Shown here piece by piece: positions 1 to 5,454 of a stretch of DNA of 5,577 nt. The stretch is from the NCBI GenBank assembly GCA_021802225.1, contig JAKAAS010000159.1:1-5577 (forward strand), given 5' to 3'. This stretch comes from Bacillota bacterium. Lineage in GTDB: Bacteria; Bacillota_E; Sulfobacillia; Sulfobacillales; Sulfobacillaceae. The notes under the pieces are model-generated. The model was not told where the DNA came from. It saw nothing but the letters and a program-made list of their open reading frames with translations, and did no database searches. The translations under genes and the position numbers were made by a program. Numbering within the stretch: the first letter of the stretch is position 1; every line of letters begins with the position of its first letter.

Positions 1-1
1 T

Positions 2-52
2 ATCCTCGCCATCTGCGCAGTGAGTGTGGCGATCTTGGTCCTTATCCGCTAG
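2..52 (+). CDS. 3' end of an upstream membrane protein (partial)
   Basis: The frame starting at base 2 reads ILAICAVSVAILVLIR followed by a TAG stop at 50-52. This is a purely hydrophobic stretch closed by an arginine, as expected for the last transmembrane helix of an integral membrane protein whose gene starts left of the window. Only 16 codons are visible, so the family cannot be named. A competing frame starting at base 1 also stays open to about base 216, but its translation is rich in Arg, Ser and Gly with no recognisable domain, so I prefer the hydrophobic frame. An AGGAGG at 51-56 directly follows the stop, yet no start codon sits at a proper distance behind it. Confidence 0.4.
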   Translation: MLAICAVSVAILVLIR

Positions 53-425
53 GAGGCGCGGGCCTTTCGTTAAAACCAGACCGCAGAGCTTCTCGTCCGG
101 TGAATCCTTGGGTGGGCCATATGTCCAGACAACGGCGGGAGCAGGGAGGTCAACGCTCGCTGACGGGGAGGCGGCATATGAGGCTGCTTCTGAACAGGTC
201 GGTCCCTGGGATTTAGTCCGGAGGACGGACAGCACATCTTCACGTGTTTGTGAGAAAGTCAGCACGAAGGGCGCGCCGTGGAGCGGGCGCCTGTGCCGCT
301 GGCGCCGATCATCCCGCCGCTGGGCAGGCGGTAGATTACTTTGTGGTAAATCTGCGGCAGCTCCAACGAACCGCATAAGTTTAGAATAGACGGAATATAG
401 CGCATAAACGCAACCGGATGAAAAA
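53..425. other. gene-free region with short GC-rich inverted repeats
   Basis: I find no credible gene here. The open frames are rich in Arg, Ser and Gly, lack ribosome-binding sites and resemble no family I know. The stretch does hold several small stems: GTCCG/CGGAC (216-220 with 226-230), GGCGCC repeated at 286-291 and 301-306, CCGCC/GGCGG (314-318 with 327-331), an imperfect AGATTAC/GTAAATCT arm pair (about 333-353), and GCGG/CCGC (354-357 with 371-374). It turns AT-rich from about 375 towards the promoter. It does not match the conserved cores of tRNA, tmRNA, RNase P RNA or a riboswitch that I can recognise by eye. It may be a decayed gene or an unrecognised structured RNA. Confidence 0.5.
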
Positions 426-431
426 ATGCTC

Positions 432-460
432 TTGACATTCTTGACTTGGGGGACTAAATT
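432..460 (+). promoter_or_regulatory. sigma-A-type promoter of the operon
   Basis: A perfect -35 box TTGACA (432-437) is followed after exactly 17 bases by TAAATT (455-460), which matches four of six positions of the TATAAT -10 consensus. Transcription would begin near base 467, at the left edge of the palindromic operator. This placement also rules out the upstream in-frame ATG at 426 as the repressor start, because that codon lies upstream of the promoter. It is the only convincing promoter I see for the five-gene cluster. Confidence 0.75.
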
Positions 461-466
461 AACAGA

Positions 467-480
467 TGGAAACGTTTCCA
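467..480. promoter_or_regulatory. LacI-family operator (cre-like perfect palindrome)
   Basis: TGGAAACGTTTCCA is a perfect 14-bp palindrome with a central CG, the hallmark of LacI/GalR-family operators, in which the hinge-helix leucine intercalates at the central CpG. It lies at about +1 to +14 relative to the predicted start site and 18 bases before the repressor start codon, so bound repressor would block initiation and autoregulate the operon. The sequence also fits the CcpA catabolite site pattern TGNAANCGNWNNCA. The sequence alone cannot tell self-repression by the adjacent regulator from catabolite control, or both. Confidence 0.85.
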
Positions 481-495
481 CAAAGGGTGGTTTCC
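468..495 (+). promoter_or_regulatory. possible leader hairpin covering the repressor ribosome-binding site
   Basis: The short leader can fold GGAAA (468-472) onto TTTCC (491-495) and CCAC (478-481) onto GTGG (487-490), with loop AAAGG and a five-base bulge CGTTT. The ribosome-binding site of the repressor, GGGTGG (485-490), seven bases before the GTG at 498, falls inside this fold. This would lower translation of the repressor. The stems are short, so this is only a suggestion. Confidence 0.3.
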
Positions 496-497
496 TG

Positions 498-1484
498 GTG
501 AGCACTATCAAAGATGTTGCGCGGTTGGCAGGAGTTGGAGTGGGTACGGTTTCGCGGGTCATTAACAAGAGCGGACCCGTGGATCCCGGCACAGCGGAAA
601 AGGTTTGGACGGCGGTACACTCCTTGCGCTATGTGCCGAACGGAAACGCCCGCAGTTTGGTCACGCGTAAAAGTTATCTTTTGGGTGTGATTCTCCCGGA
701 CTTGACGAATCCCTTTTTTCCCACTGTCGTGCGGAGCATTGAAACCTTTGCGGCTCAGCAGGGTTATCTGGTGATTGTGGTTGAGACAGATTGGAACCTG
801 GCAAAGGAACAGATGGCCGTCTACAAGTTGCGGGAGCAGGCGGTGGATGGCTTGATTCTGATTAGCAGCGTGAACGCTGAAGAGATTATTCAAGCCAACG
901 CGATGGGCGCTCTGCCGTTTATCGTGGCCGACCGCGGACTGAGCAGTCAGACCGCCACTCAGATCACCGTCGATCACTATGCAGGGGCAATCGAAGCGGT
1001 GAATCATCTGGTGCAGCGCGGTCACAGGGATATTGGGTTTATTGCGGGCCGCGATTCGGATAGTGCCAAGCAAAGGCAGAGAGGCTATCAAGACGTGATG
1101 GAGGCGCTCGGACAGCCAGTCCATATATGGGAAGGTCCTGAGGGGTACACGTTTAATGCGGGTTATGAGGGTATGCGAACTCTAGCCGGAAAGGTTTCGG
1201 CGGTGTTTGCGGCGAATGACCTGTCTGCTCTGGGAGCCTTGAAATATTTGCAGGAGCGCGGCGTGCGAGTGCCGGAAGATGTTGCCATTGTGGGTTTTGA
1301 TGATATCTTGCCGTCGGTCTTGGTGCATCCAAGGTTGACAACGGTCCATCAGCCGGTCGATGTTTTGGGTCAAGAAAGCGCTCGCCATCTTATCGCGGCC
1401 ATTGAAGCTTCCCAAAATGGCGTGGTGCTTGCGCCCTCCCTCAGCATTTTGACGCCCCGGCTAGTTGTTCGGGAATCGACCTGA
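498..1484 (+). CDS. LacI/GalR-family transcriptional repressor
   Basis: This encodes a 328-residue sugar-responsive repressor starting at GTG 498, with GGGTGG at 485-490 as ribosome-binding site. The in-frame ATG at 426 is rejected because it precedes the promoter and operator. The helix-turn-helix is at residues 3-23 (TIKDVARLAG, then TVSRVIN), followed by the hinge YVPNGNARSL (45-54), where Leu54 should intercalate into the operator CpG. The effector domain is of the periplasmic-binding-protein type: NPFF (71-74), DR (145-146), Arg195, AND (239-241) and GFDD (266-269) line the expected sugar pocket. Length is normal for the family. It is first in the operon, 36 nt before the binding-protein gene, so it most likely controls the transporter and itself and senses the transported sugar. 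The exact ligand cannot be read from sequence; by context a ribose-type regulator is likely. Confidence 0.93.
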   Translation: MSTIKDVARLAGVGVGTVSRVINKSGPVDPGTAEKVWTAVHSLRYVPNGNARSLVTRKSYLLGVILPDLTNPFFPTVVRSIETFAAQQGYLVIVVETDWNLAKEQMAVYKLREQAVDGLILISSVNAEEIIQANAMGALPFIVADRGLSSQTATQITVDHYAGAIEAVNHLVQRGHRDIGFIAGRDSDSAKQRQRGYQDVMEALGQPVHIWEGPEGYTFNAGYEGMRTLAGKVSAVFAANDLSALGALKYLQERGVRVPEDVAIVGFDDILPSVLVHPRLTTVHQPVDVLGQESARHLIAAIEASQNGVVLAPSLSILTPRLVVREST

Positions 1485-1520
1485 TCTGGGGATTGATAAT
1501 CACGAAGGAGGCCGAATTCA

Positions 1521-2543
1521 ATGAAGGTTTCGATAAAGAAGATAACGGGGGGAGCGGCGGTAGCCGTGGGACTCAGCATGACGCTGGCCGGTTGCGGTAC
1601 TCCAGCGGCGTCCAAGGCGCAGGAACCTGTCATTGGTGCCGACGTCTCTAGCTTAAGCATTCCTTATTTTAAAGCGGCGCAGTTGGGAATTATCGATGGG
1701 GGTAAGAAATTCCATGCGATCATTCGCAGTGACAGCGCCGACAATAGTGCGACCACCCAGTTCAAACAGGTCGAGGATTTAATAGCGCAACACGTACAGG
1801 CGCTCGTGATTAATCCGGTGAACTCCAGCGCGATTGTGCCGGCTATTGAAGCAGCCAATAAGGCGCATATTCCCGTAGTTTTGGTAGATCGGGGAGCGAC
1901 GGGCGGCGTCGTCTACACTACCGTGGAATCGAACAATATATTACTGGGTGAACAAGCGGGGAAGACGCTTGTGAAACTCTTGACCAAGCGATTTGGCACA
2001 GCCAAGGGCAACGTGGTCGAAATTGACGGACCCCTGTCCACCTCATCGGGATTGGGTCGGCATGACGGATTGCGAGAAGAACTGGGCAAATACCCCGCCA
2101 TTCATATTATTGCTACCGCCAACGGTAATTACAGCGACAGCGGCGGGTATGCGGCGATGTCGGATATTTTGCAGGCGCACCCGCAAACCTCTGGTTCTAA
2201 CGCCATTGATGCGGTATTCGGAGCGAATGATGAATCTTCGGCCGGGGCGGCCCAGGCCATTCAGGCAGCTCACCGCTTTTATCCCCCGTCCAGTGCTCAC
2301 CACATTATTCAAGTGAGTGTAGATGGCAGTCCCATCGGGGTGCATGAGCTGAAAACAGGGCATGTTGATGCCATTGTCGCCCAGCATCCTATTTCGATGG
2401 CCGAAGAGGCGGTGCACTATGCTCTAGATGCTATTCACAAGAAACCCGCCCCTGGCCATGTCGTGTATTGGCCCTATGTGGTGGTGACACCGCAAAATAT
2501 CAACTCAGTCAGCTTATGGGGCAAGCGGATGTCTGCATCCTGA
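1521..2543 (+). CDS. rbsB: RbsB-like sugar-binding lipoprotein of an ABC importer
   Basis: This is a 340-residue extracellular solute-binding protein of the ribose/galactose class (Peripla_BP_4 fold). AAGGAGG at 1505-1511 lies nine bases before the ATG. The N-terminus has a lysine-rich start, a hydrophobic core and a lipobox LAGC (residues 22-25), so Cys25 should be lipid-anchored on the outside of the membrane, as in Gram-positive bacteria. By eye alignment with E. coli RbsB, the sugar-contacting positions are kept: aromatics Tyr49-Phe50, Asp123-Arg124, Arg180, an aromatic near Tyr204, Asn236 in AND, Asp268 in VDG and Gln288 in AQHP. This supports a pyranose ligand, probably ribose or a similar pentose or methylpentose. 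The mature part is somewhat longer than E. coli RbsB. The symbol denotes family and operon context, not proven specificity; ligands vary widely in this family. Confidence 0.9.
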   Translation: MKVSIKKITGGAAVAVGLSMTLAGCGTPAASKAQEPVIGADVSSLSIPYFKAAQLGIIDGGKKFHAIIRSDSADNSATTQFKQVEDLIAQHVQALVINPVNSSAIVPAIEAANKAHIPVVLVDRGATGGVVYTTVESNNILLGEQAGKTLVKLLTKRFGTAKGNVVEIDGPLSTSSGLGRHDGLREELGKYPAIHIIATANGNYSDSGGYAAMSDILQAHPQTSGSNAIDAVFGANDESSAGAAQAIQAAHRFYPPSSAHHIIQVSVDGSPIGVHELKTGHVDAIVAQHPISMAEEAVHYALDAIHKKPAPGHVVYWPYVVVTPQNINSVSLWGKRMSAS

Positions 2544-2561
2544 GCACAGAGGTGGAAAGCG

Positions 2562-4058
2562 ATGGGAATCAGCCTTAGCGTCGAACACGTCAGCAAACGA
2601 TTTCCGGGAGTCATCGCCTTAAATGATGTGACATGGAAAGCTGAAGGCGGTGAAATCGTCGCCTTGGTGGGGGAGAATGGCGCCGGAAAGAGCACGCTGA
2701 TCAAGATATTGGCGGGCGCTCAGAAAGCCGATGGCGGGCGTCTTGTCATCGACGGGAAGTCGGTTGCGTGGAAAAATCCCGCAGACGCCCTCTCTCACGG
2801 GGTGGCTGTCATTTATCAGGAACTGACGGTGATTCCCAATCTGTCTGTGGAAGAGAACATTGTAGCCGGACACTGGCCCCATACGCCGTGGGGCCGTATC
2901 CGCCGCGATGAGATGAGAAAGATGGCGACAAGTCTTCTGGATGATGTGGGATTGCGTGTGAATCCTGCTCAAAACATGCGGGACTTGAGCCTAGGGCAAC
3001 AGCAGCTTGTCGAGGTGGCTAAGGCGCTGGGGCATCAGGTGGGCACTTTAATTATGGATGAGCCGACGTCCTCGTTGACCCCAGCCGAAGTCTCCCACCT
3101 CTTTGCGATTATGCGTAAAGCCGCGCAGCGACAAATCCTGGTGCTCTACGTATCCCATAAACTCGATGAAATTTTGGCTGTGTGCTCGAGGGCGATTGTG
3201 CTGCGCGATGGGCGCATCATTGATGACCGCCCAATCAGCAGCTGGTCAGAAGATGCTTTGATTACGGCCATGGTGAGCAGGAAATTAGCAGTAGCGGCGC
3301 CCCATAAACCTATGGTTTATGGGGAGTCTTCTCCCACGGCTCTGCGTCTGCAGTCTTTTGTCACCGCAACTCACGTAGAGGTTCCGGAACTGAAGGTCTA
3401 TACTCAGGAGATTCTGGGACTGGCTGGGCTTGTCGGGGCTGGCCGCACGGATGTCCTGCTGGCTCTAAGTGGGAATATGCCCTTTAAAGGAAGTCTGAAG
3501 GTTTTTGACAAATCGGCAGCATGGTCATCTCCCGCGGATGCTATCCACTCCGGAGTGGTGCTGGTTCCTGAAGATAGGCAAGTGGATGCACTCGTGGGAA
3601 CCGCTTCCGTGGAAACCAACCTGATCTTGGACCTTTTGGAAAAGTTTCGGGGCCCTCTGGGAATTTTTCTTCGGCGGCAAGCTCAGGACGACGTAAGACC
3701 TTGGGCGCATCAGTTCGATATCCCTGATGATCGGTGGGATCAACCGGTCGGGCAATTCAGTGGAGGCATGCAGCAAAAAGTGATCCTGAGCCGTGTCTTG
3801 GCCACTCATCCCCAAGTTCTCTTGCTGGATGAACCCACCCGGGGAATTGACGTGGGCACGAAGGCCGAGATTTACGATGCCATTGAAAAACTTCGACAGC
3901 AGGGATTGACCATTGTGATGGCATCCTCCGAACTCCCAGAGCTGTTTCGGGTGTGTGATCGGATTGCGGTCTTTGCCCAGCAGCGGTTCCGGGTCATCTT
4001 GACGGCGGCCGACACTACACAGGAGGAGATTATGCGTTATGCCACCATCAGCGAGTGA
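2562..4058 (+). CDS. rbsA: RbsA-like double ATPase of a sugar ABC importer
   Basis: This 498-residue cytoplasmic protein with two fused nucleotide-binding domains drives uptake through the permease encoded next. Domain 1 has Walker A GENGAGKST (37-45), Q-loop Gln86, signature LSLGQQQ (142-148), Walker B LIMDEPTS (163-170) and the switch histidine His199. Domain 2 shows the degeneration typical of RbsA/MglA/AraG proteins: Walker A is GLVGAGRTD (289-297) without the GKS/T, and the switch histidine is replaced in ASSELPE (454-460). It keeps VPEDR (335-339), FSGGMQQ (399-405) and LLLDEPTRGID (420-430). One site is therefore expected to be catalytically weak, which is normal for the family. The ATG at 2562 has GAGGTGG six bases upstream and lies 18 nt after the binding-protein stop. 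The end overlaps the permease start by 20 nt, suggesting translational coupling. Length is standard for RbsA. Confidence 0.95.
   Translation: MGISLSVEHVSKRFPGVIALNDVTWKAEGGEIVALVGENGAGKSTLIKILAGAQKADGGRLVIDGKSVAWKNPADALSHGVAVIYQELTVIPNLSVEENIVAGHWPHTPWGRIRRDEMRKMATSLLDDVGLRVNPAQNMRDLSLGQQQLVEVAKALGHQVGTLIMDEPTSSLTPAEVSHLFAIMRKAAQRQILVLYVSHKLDEILAVCSRAIVLRDGRIIDDRPISSWSEDALITAMVSRKLAVAAPHKPMVYGESSPTALRLQSFVTATHVEVPELKVYTQEILGLAGLVGAGRTDVLLALSGNMPFKGSLKVFDKSAAWSSPADAIHSGVVLVPEDRQVDALVGTASVETNLILDLLEKFRGPLGIFLRRQAQDDVRPWAHQFDIPDDRWDQPVGQFSGGMQQKVILSRVLATHPQVLLLDEPTRGIDVGTKAEIYDAIEKLRQQGLTIVMASSELPELFRVCDRIAVFAQQRFRVILTAADTTQEEIMRYATISE
3300..3324. repeat. 11-bp perfect inverted repeat inside the ATPase gene
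   Basis: CCCCATAAACC (3300-3310) and GGTTTATGGGG (3314-3324) are exact complements separated by TAT. It covers codons for about residues 247-255, in the linker between the two ATPase domains, where protein sequence is free to vary. It could form a stable mRNA hairpin between the two domain-coding halves. It is not followed by a T-run, so it is not a normal terminator. Confidence 0.85.
3545..3558. repeat. 14-bp perfect palindrome inside the ATPase gene
   Basis: CCACTCCGGAGTGG reads identically on both strands. It lies in the second ATPase domain over the codons just before the GVVLVPEDR motif. It shares no sequence with the operator at 467-480 apart from being palindromic, and may simply be chance. 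Confidence 0.7.
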
Positions 4059-5040
4059 CGGAAACAATAAGCCTGAACGTACAGTATTTTCCACATGGTC
4101 CCGAATTCGCGAACGGGCACCGATTCTCATCGGATTTTTAGGGCTGATTATCGTTTTGACAATTTTGTCCCCATATTTTCTGACGGTGAGTAACTGGCTG
4201 ACCTTGATTACCCAAACGAGCATGATGGCGATTGTCGCTCTGGGGGAAAGCTTGGTAATTCTTACGGGTGGCATCGATTTGTCGTCCGGACCTGTCGTAG
4301 GTCTCGTGGGGATGTTGTCTGCGGGACTTTTGGTCCGCAACCATCTTCCAGTTCTGTTGGTCCTGGTCATTGGTCTTCTGATTGGCGCGATTGTCGGGTT
4401 GGTCAATGGGCTGAGCGTAACCCGGTTACGCATGGCTCCATTTATCGTTACCCTGGCCACAGGGGCAATGGCCTCAGGGCTGACCCTGACGTATTCCCAG
4501 GGAGGCACTATCGCTCCATTGCCGTCCGGCTTTGCATACTTTGGGGGAGGCCAAATCGGTCCGATTCCAGTTCCGGTACTCATCATGTTTGGGGTGTTTG
4601 GCCTCTTTGCGTTTGTCATGTCCCGAACCGTCTGGGGACGCTCAGTCTATGTGTCTGGAGGGAACCCGCAGGCTGCCTATCTCTCGGGGATTCCCGTACA
4701 GAAAGTGCGGCTCGAGGTATACATCTGGGCGGGGATCCTTTACGCTGCAGCAGGCATCATTGAGGCGGGATTATTAGACGCGGCTACAGCCAGTGCAGGC
4801 ACAACGCTCGTGCTGACTCCTATCGCAGCCGTGGTAATTGGAGGCGTTTCTCTCGTAGGCGGCATCGGCAGCCTGTGGGGAACATTGCTCGGTGCATTGA
4901 CCCTGGGTGTTCTGACCAACGGACTGGATCTGCTCAACGTCTCACCCTATTACTCCCAGGTTATCTATGGGTTGGTGGTGTTTTTGGCTGTGCTCCTGGA
5001 TGCCGTCAATCGCAAGGGCAAGGCGCAGAGTCCGGTTTAA
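4039..5040 (+). CDS. rbsC: RbsC-like sugar ABC transporter permease
   Basis: This 333-residue integral membrane protein of the ribose-type permease family (BPD_transp_2) forms the channel with the double ATPase. About nine to ten hydrophobic segments are visible, roughly at residues 28-48, 55-77, 85-99, 103-124, 133-152, 177-197, 227-245, 256-275, 280-298 and 305-322. Family landmarks are ILTGGIDLSSG (74-84), SGGNPQAAYLSGI (206-218), the cytoplasmic loop expected to contact the ATPase, and GGVSLVGGIGSLWGTLLGA (268-286). AGGAGGAG at 4021-4028 lies ten bases before the ATG at 4039, inside the end of the ATPase gene, so the two are translationally coupled. Another ATG at 4032 is in the ATPase frame and is not the start. 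The hydrophilic N-terminal tail of about 25 residues and the overall length are slightly longer than E. coli RbsC. Substrate specificity is set mostly by the binding protein. Confidence 0.95.
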   Translation: MPPSASDGNNKPERTVFSTWSRIRERAPILIGFLGLIIVLTILSPYFLTVSNWLTLITQTSMMAIVALGESLVILTGGIDLSSGPVVGLVGMLSAGLLVRNHLPVLLVLVIGLLIGAIVGLVNGLSVTRLRMAPFIVTLATGAMASGLTLTYSQGGTIAPLPSGFAYFGGGQIGPIPVPVLIMFGVFGLFAFVMSRTVWGRSVYVSGGNPQAAYLSGIPVQKVRLEVYIWAGILYAAAGIIEAGLLDAATASAGTTLVLTPIAAVVIGGVSLVGGIGSLWGTLLGALTLGVLTNGLDLLNVSPYYSQVIYGLVVFLAVLLDAVNRKGKAQSPV

Positions 5041-5058
5041 CTGAGGAGGCAATTATCG

Positions 5059-5454
5059 GTGTTCCGTATGCTTCATCCTGACATTCTGATGTGGTTGGGG
5101 AAGGCTGGCCATCATGATTTTATTTTGATTACCGACGCGGGATACCCTGAACCAAGAGATGTGCCGTGCATTCATCTGAACTTTGCGCCGGGCATGATTC
5201 CCTTTAAGGTGGTTGTGGAAGGGATTCTGGCCACCTTGCCCGCCGTCGAGTCGGTATGGGTGGCGCAGGAGAGTTGTCAGCAAGATACATGGCCGGTGTT
5301 GAAAGATCTCTTGCTCCCTTATTCCGTCGAGAAAATGGGGTCGCACGACGCATTTAAAGCGAAGGCACAGGAGAGCGCATTGGTGGCCATTCGCACTGGG
5401 GAATGGCATCCATACTGCAATTGCTTGATAGAAGTTGGTTCATTGTTTTCGTGA
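5059..5454 (+). CDS. rbsD: RbsD-type sugar pyranase (RbsD/FucU mutarotase family)
   Basis: This 131-residue cytoplasmic protein is expected to interconvert pyranose and furanose forms of the imported sugar (D-ribose pyranase in the best-known members). GGAGG at 5045-5049, nine bases upstream, selects the GTG at 5059; the ATG at 5068 is too far away. Conserved positions are GHHD with His18, TDAGYP with Asp26, SHDAF with His96, and HPYCN with Tyr119 and Asn121. The DAGYP and PYCN forms are closer to RbsD than to FucU (DAHFP, YGN), so ribose is favoured over fucose. It follows the permease by 18 nt and is the last gene of the visible operon. Compared with E. coli RbsD it is full length and ends within about two residues of the usual C-terminus. 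The last codon and TGA stop lie exactly at the edge of the mobile element, which probably supplies the stop. Confidence 0.9.
   Translation: MFRMLHPDILMWLGKAGHHDFILITDAGYPEPRDVPCIHLNFAPGMIPFKVVVEGILATLPAVESVWVAQESCQQDTWPVLKDLLLPYSVEKMGSHDAFKAKAQESALVAIRTGEWHPYCNCLIEVGSLFS

Noticed and set aside
24..389. 121-codon open frame on the + strand before the operon
   Set aside because: Composition is Arg/Ser/Gly-rich with no domain, no ribosome-binding site precedes it, and its start overlaps the hydrophobic reading frame that ends at base 52. Open frames of this size arise easily in GC-rich sequence.
259..405. 48-codon open frame on the - strand (ATG at 405)
   Set aside because: No ribosome-binding site and no recognisable family; the later half is a low-complexity Gly/Ala/Arg/Ser tail. 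Not enough to call a gene.
426..497. Upstream in-frame ATG giving a repressor 24 residues longer
   Set aside because: It lies upstream of the promoter and operator, has no ribosome-binding site, and family homology begins at the GTG at 498.
459..1124. 221-codon open frame on the - strand opposite the repressor gene
   Set aside because: Antisense shadow of a clear LacI-family gene; it would also cover the operator and has no recognisable domain.
1485..1520. Separate promoter or operator before the binding-protein gene
   Set aside because: The 36-base gap has only a weak GATT/AATC repeat and a ribosome-binding site; no -35/-10 pair or copy of the operator is present.
3525..4619. 364-codon open frame on the - strand
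   Set aside because: It runs antisense across the end of the ATPase gene and half of the permease gene, both of which match their families throughout. Its Pro/Thr/Arg-rich translation is the expected shadow of membrane-protein codons.
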